7,763 nucleotides of DNA from positions 1 through 7,763 of the forward strand of contig CAMLLJ010000128.1 in NCBI GenBank assembly GCA_946480845.1. The letters are read 5' to 3'. The DNA comes from an uncultured Gemmatimonadota bacterium (GTDB lineage: Bacteria; Gemmatimonadota; Gemmatimonadetes; Gemmatimonadales; GWC2-71-9). The notes below the pieces were generated by a model. The model saw only the letters and a list, made by a program, of their open reading frames with translations, ran no database searches and was not told the origin of the DNA. This document shows positions 1 to 5,724 of the stretch, piece by piece. Each line of letters starts with the position of its first letter. Position 1 is the stretch's first letter. The position numbers and the translations under genes were made by a program.

Positions 1-429
1 GGCCTGCCCACCGTGGCCGACGACTCGGGGCTCGAAGTGTTCGCCCTGGGAGGAGAGCCGGGCGTCCGGTCGAAGCGGTGGGCCGCCGCCACCGGATCGC
101 CCGCCGAGGTGGACGCCGCCAACAATGCGGAGCTGCGGCGCCGGCTGCTCGGGGCGGAGGGCGCCAGGCGGCGCGCCCGCTACCGGTGCGTGCTGGTCCT
201 GCTGCGCACGCCCGGCGCCATTCCCGAGGCGTTCCAGGGCGTCTGCAACGGCGAGATCGCGACGGCGCCGCGCGGCACCGGCGGCTTCGGCTACGACCCC
301 TGGTTCGTGAGCGACGAGCTGGGCAAGACGTTCGGCGAGGCCGCGCCTGCCGAAAAGGACGGCGTGAGCCATCGCGGCCGCGCGCTCGACGCTCTCGTCG
401 CGGCACTCGACCGCGGCGACCAACCCTGA
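1..429 (+). CDS. rdgB: RdgB/HAM1 non-canonical purine NTP pyrophosphatase, 5'-truncated by window edge
   Basis: House-cleaning enzyme that hydrolyses dITP, ITP and XTP to the monophosphate and pyrophosphate, keeping deaminated purines out of DNA and RNA; cytosolic. The frame is open from base 1 and 142 residues are visible. The family is usually about 190-200 aa, so roughly the first 55 residues (including the N-terminal TGNxxK substrate loop) lie outside the window. Seen motifs: LPTVADDSGLEV at the left edge, containing the catalytic ADDSG (bases 16-30); GGEPGVRS; RYRCVLVLL; GTGGFGYDPWF (the base-binding FGYDP segment); EK-x4-SHRG near the C-terminus (SHR at bases 367-375). These match E. 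coli RdgB in order and spacing. The GTG at 13 is internal, not the start. The C-terminus is complete and the next gene starts 11 nt later in the same direction. Identification is by motif recall, with high certainty. Confidence 0.95.
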   Translation, partial: GLPTVADDSGLEVFALGGEPGVRSKRWAAATGSPAEVDAANNAELRRRLLGAEGARRRARYRCVLVLLRTPGAIPEAFQGVCNGEIATAPRGTGGFGYDPWFVSDELGKTFGEAAPAEKDGVSHRGRALDALVAALDRGDQP

Positions 430-440
430 TCGATCGGAGC

Positions 441-1049
441 ATGATGTCCATCCGGAAGGCCGCCCTCGTCGCCGCGCTCGCGGCGTGCGCCGTCGCACTC
501 CCCGCCTCGGCGCAGGACAACCCGAAGCAGGCGGCCCAGGCCAGTCCGAGGCAGCCGGTCCGTGCCGGCTCGCCGCGCGCCGTGGCGGAGCGGGTTCTCG
601 CCTCGCTCGCGCGCAAGGATGCCGATGCCTTTACCCGTGACGTGCACCCCGAGGCCATCGCCGCGTTCCGGACCAACGTGGTGCGCATCCTCGAGCAGTC
701 GGCCACGCCCGACCAGCGGGCGCAGGGACTCAAGTTCTTCGGCGGTGCCAGGTCGGTGGACGAGCTGAAGAAGATGCCGGCCGAGCGGGTGTTCGTCTCC
801 TACATGCGTGGCGTCTTCGGGCGAATGCCCTCGGCGCCGGGGCTGCGCATCACCAACTCGGTGATCGGCGAGGTGCTCGAGGGCGACGCGTTCGCGCACA
901 TCGTCTACCGTTCCCGGGTCGCGTCGTCGAAGGAGTCGGTCGCCAACGTCACCGTGCTGAGCCTCCGGCGCACGCCGGGAGGGTGGAAGGCGCTGCTCGA
1001 CGGCGATCTCCAGGGTCTCGCCGGGCCGCGGACCCCGCTCGCGCGCTGA
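441..1049 (+). CDS. Secreted protein of unknown function with Sec signal peptide
   Basis: I do not recognise the family. The 202-residue product begins MMSIRKAALVAALAACAVALPASAQ..., a typical Sec signal peptide with a probable signal peptidase I site after ASA (residue 24), so the mature protein is periplasmic or released. The mature part is mixed alpha/beta and starts with a helix (residues about 45-70: AVAERVLASLARKDADAF). It ends with a strand-rich segment (VIGEVLEGDAFAHIVYRSRV...NVTVLSLRRTPGGWKALLDGDL) whose layout recalls NTF2-like/SnoaL-type or DUF4878-like small exported domains; this is only an impression. The start is 441 or 444: a GGAG at 436-439 lies 1 nt from the first ATG and 4 nt from the second, so 444 may be the real start. 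It sits 11 nt after rdgB and one base before the HipA-like kinase, so all are probably co-transcribed. Confidence 0.85.
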   Translation: MMSIRKAALVAALAACAVALPASAQDNPKQAAQASPRQPVRAGSPRAVAERVLASLARKDADAFTRDVHPEAIAAFRTNVVRILEQSATPDQRAQGLKFFGGARSVDELKKMPAERVFVSYMRGVFGRMPSAPGLRITNSVIGEVLEGDAFAHIVYRSRVASSKESVANVTVLSLRRTPGGWKALLDGDLQGLAGPRTPLAR

Positions 1050-1050
1050 C

Positions 1051-1875
1051 ATGCTCCCCGTCCACCGCGCCACGCGCTACGTCCAGCCGCTGCGCGAGGG
1101 CGGGTCGCTGCCCGCGGTGGTCGAAACGGAGGCGGGCCTGTTCGTCGTCAAGTTCCGCGGCGCAGGGCAGGGACCGAAGGCGCTGGTGGCCGAGCTGGTG
1201 GTGGGGCAGCTCGCGGCAGCTGCAGGGCTCCCGGTGCCGGAGCTCGTGCTGGTGGACGTGCCGCCGCCCTTCGGCCGGAGCGAGCCGGATCCGGAAATCC
1301 AGGACATCCTCCGCAAGAGCCATGGGCTCAACGTCGGAATCCGCTACCTGGACGGCGCCTTCAATTTCGACACGGGCGCTGCCGGCGAGCTTGCCTCCGC
1401 GGACTTCGCGAGCCGGCTCGTCTGGCTCGACGCGCTGGTCACCAATCCAGACCGCACCCACCGGAACCCCAACCTGCTGGTCTGGGCCGACGCCCTCTGG
1501 CTCATCGACCATGGGGCTGCCCTCTACGGCCATCACGACTGGCCGCGCGTGGATGACGTCTCCGCGCGCGCTTCCTTCCCGCTGATCCGCGATCACGTGC
1601 TGCTGGACGCCGCCGGCGCGCTCGGCCCGGTCGACGCGGCCACTGCACCGGCGCTCGGTGACGCGGTGCTGGCGGACATCCTCGCCGCAGTCCCCGACTC
1701 GCTGCTCCTGCCGACCGGTGCGGGTGACCCGCCGACCCCGGCTGCGGCGCGCGACCGCTATCGCCGCTGGCTCGGCCGGCGGCTCGAGGCGCCGCGGGCC
1801 TTCGCCGAGGAGGCGGTCGCGGCGCGGGCGCATGCGCTGGAGAATCCGCGCGGGCGGGTCGGAGCACGGCGATGA
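1051..1875 (+). CDS. HipA-like kinase domain protein (HipA_2 type, no HipA N-subdomain)
   Basis: A 274-aa protein of the compact HipA-like kinase family, expected to be an ATP-dependent Ser/Thr kinase in the cytosol; the substrate is unknown. Visible in order: N-terminal LREGGSLPAVVE (residues 14-25); FVVKFRGAGQGPKALVAE with a candidate ATP-binding Lys34 and Glu48; GLPVPELVLVD (59-69); KSHGLNVG (89-96); the catalytic loop NPDRTHRNPN (132-141) with Asp134 as likely catalytic base and Asn139/Asn141 as metal ligands; then LIDHGAALYGHHDW (151-164), where Asp153 fills the DFG-like metal-binding position. The C-terminal 100 residues are helical. Classical HipA is about 440 aa and has an extra N-terminal subdomain that is absent here. 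There is no clear Shine-Dalgarno; the ATG lies 1 nt after the upstream stop, suggesting coupled translation. Its stop overlaps the DUF3037 start (ATGA). Family assignment is firm from motif recall; kinase activity is inferred. Confidence 0.9.
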   Translation: MLPVHRATRYVQPLREGGSLPAVVETEAGLFVVKFRGAGQGPKALVAELVVGQLAAAAGLPVPELVLVDVPPPFGRSEPDPEIQDILRKSHGLNVGIRYLDGAFNFDTGAAGELASADFASRLVWLDALVTNPDRTHRNPNLLVWADALWLIDHGAALYGHHDWPRVDDVSARASFPLIRDHVLLDAAGALGPVDAATAPALGDAVLADILAAVPDSLLLPTGAGDPPTPAAARDRYRRWLGRRLEAPRAFAEEAVAARAHALENPRGRVGARR

Positions 1876-2309
1876 ACGCCAGCGAGCCGGCGGCCTACGA
1901 CTTTGCGGTGGTGCGCGCGGTGCCGCACGTGCACCTGGGGGGCTTCGTGCCGGTGGGCGTGATCGTGCACGCCCGCTCCCGCGAATTCCTCGCGGTGCGC
2001 GCCGTGACCGACCCGGCCTCGCTCCGCGCCATGGTGCCGGGCGTCGATGCCGGGCGGCTCGCACGGTATCTCCGGAGCTACGCGGCGATCGCGGCGGGAG
2101 ACCCGGGGGCAGGTCCGGTCGCGCTGCTGCCGACGTCGGAGCGCTTCCACTGGCTCACGGCGCCGCGGTCGGACGTGCTGCAGACGTCGCCGATCCACGA
2201 AGGGCTCTGCGACGACCCTGGGCGCATGGTGGAGGAGCTGTTTGCCGCGTACGTCAGACCCGCGGATCCGGCGCGGCCGGGCTCAGCCGGAGATTCCGCC
2301 ACCAGTTAG
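1872..2309 (+). CDS. DUF3037 family protein, partner of the HipA-like kinase
   Basis: A small cytosolic protein of 145 aa with no signal peptide or membrane segment. The N-terminal YDFAVVRAVPHVHLGGFVPVGVIVHAR (residues 9-35) and the C-terminal block SERFHWLTAPRSDVLQTSPIHEG (residues 89-111) are the two hallmarks of the DUF3037 family as I remember it. The function of the family is not known to me. The start ATG overlaps the kinase stop (ATGA at 1872-1875) and GGAG at 1861-1864 gives a well-placed ribosome site (7-nt spacing). DUF3037 genes are commonly found beside HipA-like kinase genes of the kind seen here, so a partner, adaptor or substrate role is a reasonable inference, not a demonstrated one. 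The last ~20 residues are Pro/Ala/Ser-rich and probably disordered. A tRNA gene begins 15 nt after the stop. Confidence 0.9.
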   Translation: MNASEPAAYDFAVVRAVPHVHLGGFVPVGVIVHARSREFLAVRAVTDPASLRAMVPGVDAGRLARYLRSYAAIAAGDPGAGPVALLPTSERFHWLTAPRSDVLQTSPIHEGLCDDPGRMVEELFAAYVRPADPARPGSAGDSATS

Positions 2310-2324
2310 ATTGCGCGGCCGGAA

Positions 2325-2398
2325 CGGGGTGTGGCGCAGTCCGGTAGCGCGCCTGCTTTGGGAGCAGGAGGTCCCGGGTTCGAATCCCGGCGCCCCGA
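2325..2398 (+). tRNA. tRNA-Pro (anticodon TGG)
   Basis: A full 74-nt cloverleaf. Acceptor 2325-2331 (CGGGGTG) pairs with 2391-2397 (CGCCCCG, one G-T wobble), with discriminator A2398. Anticodon stem CCTGC/GCAGG (2352-2356 and 2364-2368) closes the 7-base loop TTTGGGA with anticodon TGG at 2359-2361. The T arm CCGGG-TTCGAAT-CCCGG is perfect. CCA is not encoded (ATT follows), so it must be added enzymatically. A possible -10 (TAGATT, 2307-2312) overlaps the stop codon of the preceding gene but has no good -35, so read-through from upstream may also supply it. Confidence 0.97.
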
Positions 2399-2426
2399 TT
2401 TGCATCAGGATGAGGTCTGCGGGCAG

Positions 2427-3281
2427 CTATCGCTCGTAGGAGATATCCACGATGCGCGCCTGCCAGTACTCGAACCGGCCCTCCGGCAGCTCCCACCCCA
2501 CCGATCCGGACATCGGCACCATCATGCCGCCGGTGCGGGCGTAGTCGCCCAGCTCGATGATCCAGGGCGTGAGCACCGCGCGCCCGGCAACATCGCGGTA
2601 GCGGTCGGCGGTCAGGCGCACGATCTCGCCGGCCGGGCCGAAGTGCGCCACCATCGATACCTGCGTGCCCCGGTCGGTGAGCGTCGCGCGGGCGGAGCCG
2701 TCATCGATCGCTTCCCATGCCAGGCCGTCGCCGGGCAGCAGCGCCGACGGAAGCCAGACCGCCTCGCCCAGCCAGCGCGCCAGCGCGCCCGAGGCCAGCT
2801 CGGGGGTGCCCGACTGGTCCACAACCGGCACGAGCCCGCCGATGCGTCCCTCGATCCCGCCCTTCCCGCCGACATAGGTATCGCGAACGCGCATCGGGAC
2901 CACCGGCAGCATGGCGATGGCCGCGTCCCAGACGAAGCCGCGCGGGCGCACGCTGATCGTCTGGATCGAGGTGAACCGGGATGCCCGCCCGCCGGGCCTG
3001 GTGCGGAACACGCCGGCGTGCATGACCCGCGCGATCCGGACGGGCGCCTCCGCGCCGAGCGCGAAGGCGAAGTAGCGCGCCACGGGGGCAGGGAGGTCGG
3101 CCCGCACCTGCGTGCGATCGGGCGCAGATGCCTCGGCAGGGGCGGCGCCGGTGCGCAGCTCCGCGACGAGCGCATCCGTTCCCTGGCGCCAGGCCCGCCG
3201 CGCCTGGGCGAACGCCCCCACCGTGAGCAGCACGAAGCCGCCCGCGACACCGGCGGCGATCCGTCCCCAGCCTTCGATCAT
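2427..3281 (-). CDS. DUF6544 family membrane-anchored protein
   Basis: A 284-aa protein with one N-terminal hydrophobic segment (residues about 7-25, IAAGVAGGFVLLTVGAF) that should anchor it in the inner membrane, most likely with the bulk outside the cytosol. It shows the layout I associate with DUF6544: DLPAPVARYFAFALG (from about residue 62), a strand-rich middle with SRFTSIQTISVRPRGFVWDA, the conserved block ARWLGEAVWLPSALLPGDG followed by WEAIDDGSARATL, then RLTADRYRDV and a C-terminal GWELPEGRFEYWQARI. Its biochemical role is not known to me. The start is fixed by the ATGA overlap with the upstream lipoprotein gene and by GGGAG three bases before the ATG. It is the last gene of the minus-strand run. 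The longer open frame up to 3422 is antisense read-through and is not used. Confidence 0.85.
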   Translation of the reverse strand: MIEGWGRIAAGVAGGFVLLTVGAFAQARRAWRQGTDALVAELRTGAAPAEASAPDRTQVRADLPAPVARYFAFALGAEAPVRIARVMHAGVFRTRPGGRASRFTSIQTISVRPRGFVWDAAIAMLPVVPMRVRDTYVGGKGGIEGRIGGLVPVVDQSGTPELASGALARWLGEAVWLPSALLPGDGLAWEAIDDGSARATLTDRGTQVSMVAHFGPAGEIVRLTADRYRDVAGRAVLTPWIIELGDYARTGGMMVPMSGSVGWELPEGRFEYWQARIVDISYER

Positions 3282-3787
3282 CGCTCCCGCGCGGCGCGCA
3301 CCAGCCTCACTTCCCACCGCCCCCGCGTGCCCCGCGTGCCGGCGCCCTCGGTGACGTACGTGCCGGTGATGCGGTCGCCCTCGCGGCGCCCGGTGAACGT
3401 CGTGGTGGCCTGGCAGTCGCACTCGGGCGCGCGATATGACTCCAGCCGGCCCATCACCCGGTCGCCACGCACCCGCACGAACCGGATCGGGATGACCTCG
3501 GCCGGGGCCATCTGCGGCGCCCTCGGCAGGGAGCGGTCCGTAGAGTAGGAGCGCCGGTCGCGTTCGGCGGGAACCATCACGACGTCGCCGGTCGCCGTGT
3601 CGCGGCCGGCGTCGAGGTTGAAGACGATGCTGCCGCTCCGGCCGGTTTCCCGGCTCTCGTAGGTGCCCTCCCAGCGTCCCTCGAGATGCTCCCGATCGGC
3701 GGCGCTGGCCTGGACCGGCACGGGAGACGGGTTCGCCGAGCAGCCGGCGACCAGGGCCAGTGCCGCGATGCCTGCGTGGATGCGCAT
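3278..3787 (-). CDS. Small lipoprotein of unknown function
   Basis: A 169-aa product starting MRIHAGIAALALVAGCS, a lipoprotein signal with lipobox LVAGC and lipidation at Cys16, so probably anchored to a periplasmic membrane face. After a Pro/Ala linker (17-30) comes a strand-rich domain: LEGRWEGTYESRETGRSGSIVF (35-56), GDVVMVP (67-73), VIPIRFVRVRGDRVMGRLESY (98-118), a CDC pair (Cys123, Cys125) in PECDCQATTTFTG, then GDRITGTYV. Alternating short strands suggest a small beta-barrel or lipocalin-like fold; I do not recognise a named family. The start is supported by a GAGG Shine-Dalgarno at 3793-3796, 5 nt from the ATG, which overlaps the stop codon of the L,D-transpeptidase gene (7 nt between genes). 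Its own stop overlaps the DUF6544 start (ATGA). Both junctions point to translational coupling. Confidence 0.85.
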   Translation of the reverse strand: MRIHAGIAALALVAGCSANPSPVPVQASAADREHLEGRWEGTYESRETGRSGSIVFNLDAGRDTATGDVVMVPAERDRRSYSTDRSLPRAPQMAPAEVIPIRFVRVRGDRVMGRLESYRAPECDCQATTTFTGRREGDRITGTYVTEGAGTRGTRGRWEVRLVRAARER

Positions 3788-3794
3788 GGTGACC

Positions 3795-4370
3795 TCAGGG
3801 TGAAGTGAGCGCCGGCGCCGCCTGCACCGGATCGTAGCGGATCTCGACCGGAATTGCCCGCTCCAGCCGGATGGTGCGGCTGCGCACCGAGTCGGCGAGC
3901 AGGAGGCCCGCCGAGTCGGCGAGCGCTGGAGCACCGGCCTCGATGACCTCCCGCGCGACCTCCAGGACGTCGCGGTTGTGCATGCGGATGCAGCCATGCG
4001 ACGCCGCCGTGCCCAGCGACAGCGAATCCGGCGTGCCATGGAGGTAGTACTGGGGCATCAGCATCATCTTGGCACGCCCCATTGGATTGGCCGGGCCAGG
4101 CGGCATCGGCTTCCGTCCGGCCGCCCACGGACTGGCGGGAGGCGTCCACGAAGGGTTCAGCTCGACCGATTGAATGAGAAACGAGCCGGTTGGCGTGGGA
4201 AAGGCCGGGAGCCCGGTCGCCACGGGATAACGTGCGATCACCTGGCCCGCCTTGCGCAGGTCGAGGCGGTTCGCAGCGATATCAATCACGATGGAGAGAT
4301 CGGGAAGGGTGTCGGCGGCCGGGACCGGCTGGCCGACCTGCAGCGCTGCGAGCAGGGCGAGACGGAACAT
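3795..4370 (-). CDS. L,D-transpeptidase (YkuD domain)
   Basis: A 191-aa exported enzyme of the YkuD fold. Such enzymes use a Cys nucleophile to make 3-3 cross-links in peptidoglycan or to attach proteins to it, in the periplasm. Seen: a short signal peptide (MFRLALLAALQVGQPVPAA); the N-terminal strands SIVIDIAANRLDLRKAGQVIARYPVATG (26-53); PTPTGSFLI (58-66); Tyr109-x-His111-Gly112; and the catalytic signature SHGCIRMHN (124-132) with His125, Cys127 and Arg129. All expected catalytic residues are present. There is no LysM or other wall-binding domain, and a ~50-residue C-terminal tail follows the catalytic motif. The start is limited by an in-frame TAA 12 nt upstream; no strong Shine-Dalgarno is visible. 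Neighbours on both sides are envelope lipoproteins. The substrate (cross-linking or protein anchoring) cannot be told from sequence. Confidence 0.93.
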   Translation of the reverse strand: MFRLALLAALQVGQPVPAADTLPDLSIVIDIAANRLDLRKAGQVIARYPVATGLPAFPTPTGSFLIQSVELNPSWTPPASPWAAGRKPMPPGPANPMGRAKMMLMPQYYLHGTPDSLSLGTAASHGCIRMHNRDVLEVAREVIEAGAPALADSAGLLLADSVRSRTIRLERAIPVEIRYDPVQAAPALTSP

Positions 4371-4388
4371 GGTGAACCATTACGCAAT

Positions 4389-4417
4389 GGCCGATGAAGC
4401 AGCGCGCCCCATCGGCC
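4389..4417 (-). repeat. Inverted repeat / stem-loop between the flavin-barrel gene and the L,D-transpeptidase gene
   Basis: A perfect 8-bp inverted repeat, GGCCGATG (4389-4396) and CATCGGCC (4410-4417), separated by 13 nt. It occupies most of the 53-nt gap between the stop at 4424 and the ATG at 4370. No T-run follows it in the direction of transcription, so it is not a canonical Rho-independent terminator. It could be a weak terminator, an mRNA-stability hairpin or a protein-binding site. Confidence 0.45.
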
Positions 4418-4423
4418 TGAAGA

Positions 4424-4888
4424 TCACTTCACGATGTCGGCGGGGCGCGCCTCCCGGCCCTCCATGCGGAAGACGTGGAGCCGCAGCAGCACGGTGCGGA
4501 ACGGCGCCGGGTCGTCGGGCCCGAGCGCGTGCGGCGCGACATCGCGGATCGCCGCCACCGCCTGCTCGTGCGCCTCGACGTCGTAGCGCGACCCTTCGGG
4601 TTCCGCCATGTACACCGTACCGTGCACCACGACGCTCTTCCACTCGTAGTGCCCGCGCACCTCGTCCACCTCGAAAGCCACGGAGGGCTGGTGCAGCAGC
4701 ACCTCGAGCTTGGTGCCGGGCGCCGTGCGGAAGTTGATCACGCCATCCGCATAGACGTAGCTCAGCGGCTCGATGTCCACCTTGTCGCGGAAGGTGAAGG
4801 CGAGGCGGCCCACGTAGTTCCGCGCAAGGATCGCTTCGATCTCGGGCTGGTCGAGCTCGAGGAACTCGACCCTGGCGGCTTCGGACAT
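4424..4888 (-). CDS. Pyridoxamine 5'-phosphate oxidase-like flavin-binding split-barrel protein
   Basis: A 154-aa cytosolic protein of the PNPOx-like/FMN split-barrel superfamily (Pyridox_ox_2 or NimA-like group). Seen: N-terminal helix LDQPEIEAILARNYVGRLAF (12-31), then DIEPLSYVYADGVINFRTAPGTKLEVL (38-64), a classic FMN-binding strand pair with the RTAPGTK phosphate-contact loop, then PSVAFEVDEV (68-77) and WKSVVVHGTVY (83-93). The members I know bind FMN or F420 and reduce small molecules; the substrate here is unknown, and true pyridoxal-phosphate biosynthesis is unlikely because PdxH is longer and has a different C-terminus. The start is fixed by AAGGAA at 4893-4898, 4 nt before the ATG; the longer frame to 5188 runs antisense through the neighbouring gene. 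It lies 29 nt after the stop of the lipoprotein gene, so the two are probably co-transcribed. Confidence 0.9.
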   Translation of the reverse strand: MSEAARVEFLELDQPEIEAILARNYVGRLAFTFRDKVDIEPLSYVYADGVINFRTAPGTKLEVLLHQPSVAFEVDEVRGHYEWKSVVVHGTVYMAEPEGSRYDVEAHEQAVAAIRDVAPHALGPDDPAPFRTVLLRLHVFRMEGREARPADIVK

Positions 4889-4917
4889 GGGGTTCCTTGG
4901 ACGATGGTTCAGGAAAG

Positions 4918-5724
4918 CTAATCCTGTTCGATCCAGGCGGGGCGCCGGTACTCGTCCACGTCGAACAGCCTCGCGTCGAGCGGCACGTCGGCGCGCATAT
5001 CGGAGTAGGTCTCGGTCAGCCGGAGCGCGCCGTTCACCCGGAAGACCACCTCGGGGGCGATCCAGCCGCCCGCCAGGCGCTGGTATCCGTTGAACCGCGT
5101 GTCGATGAGCGCCGGCGTGCCCGACTCTCCCTCGGCGGGGCGGCGCTCGAGCAGCCGGACCAGCACCAGGCGCTCGATGTCGATCCATGCCTGCGTCTCG
5201 GTGGTATCCCCGGGCTCGGCACCCAGGATCCAGACGGGCCGGCCCTGCCAGGTGGCCTCGGAGAGCGTCGCCAGGTCGATTCGCATGCCGCGGACCCGGG
5301 CGATCGTCTCCGCCGGAGGCGCACCGTACACGTCGAAGCCCAGGATGAGCAGTGGATGCGCGAACGCGGTGGCGCGCTCGCGCTTCCCCCGCTGGAATCG
5401 GTACAGGCTGTCGTTGCGGAAGATGCTGGCGTCACCCCGGCCCGCCGGGGCCACATCGATCCTGAGCCGGCCGGGGATCGCCATCGCCGCATGCCACGTC
5501 TCCACCCGGCCGTCGGCGAAGGCGGTCGTCTGGCGGAAGGTGAGGGTGCGGTACCAGGTGCCCGCATGCGCCTCGTGCATGCGGCGGAGCACGTCCTCGC
5601 CGGTGGCGGGAGCAGGGCGGCTCATGCCCGACTGCGCTGGCACCTCGACGGTCCGGTTGGAGGCGCAGCCGGCGAGGAGGACCAGCGCCGGGGCCAGCGC
5701 GAGCGGGAGGCGCCCCACGCTCAC
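4918..5724 (-). CDS. Lipoprotein, downstream copy of a tandem paralogous pair
   Basis: A 268-aa predicted lipoprotein that starts with GTG in a GTGA overlap with the upstream paralogue (5721-5724). Signal MSVGRLPLALAPALVLLAGC, lipobox LLAGC, lipidated Cys20. The mature part is beta-rich with short helices: MHEAHAGTWYRTLTFRQTTAF (49 onward), GRLRIDVAP, SLYRFQRGKR, LLILGFDVYGAPPAETIARV, ATWQGRPVWILGAEPGD, WIDIERLVLVRLLE, RFNGYQRLAGGWIAPEVVF and a C-terminal YSDMRADVPLDARLFDVDEYRRPAW. The succession of strands and the pattern 'modified gene product, then reporter strand' resemble LolA/LolB- or RseB-like lipoprotein-binding folds, but I cannot assign a named family. Nearly every one of these blocks also occurs in the upstream gene, so this is a duplication. 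The very long open frame reaching 6825 is not a single protein: its upstream half is antisense. Confidence 0.87.
   Translation of the reverse strand: MSVGRLPLALAPALVLLAGCASNRTVEVPAQSGMSRPAPATGEDVLRRMHEAHAGTWYRTLTFRQTTAFADGRVETWHAAMAIPGRLRIDVAPAGRGDASIFRNDSLYRFQRGKRERATAFAHPLLILGFDVYGAPPAETIARVRGMRIDLATLSEATWQGRPVWILGAEPGDTTETQAWIDIERLVLVRLLERRPAEGESGTPALIDTRFNGYQRLAGGWIAPEVVFRVNGALRLTETYSDMRADVPLDARLFDVDEYRRPAWIEQD

Noticed and set aside
949..2064. 371-codon minus-strand frame opposite the kinase gene
   Set aside because: Arg/Pro-rich shadow of the HipA-like kinase and DUF3037 genes, whose motifs are unmistakable.
2254..2496. Small minus-strand frame with GAGIRTRDLLLPKQARY
   Set aside because: It is the antisense translation of the tRNA-Pro gene.
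2331..3548. 405-codon plus-strand frame across tRNA-Pro and the DUF6544 gene
   Set aside because: It begins in a tRNA and is antisense to two proteins with clear motifs and coupled starts.
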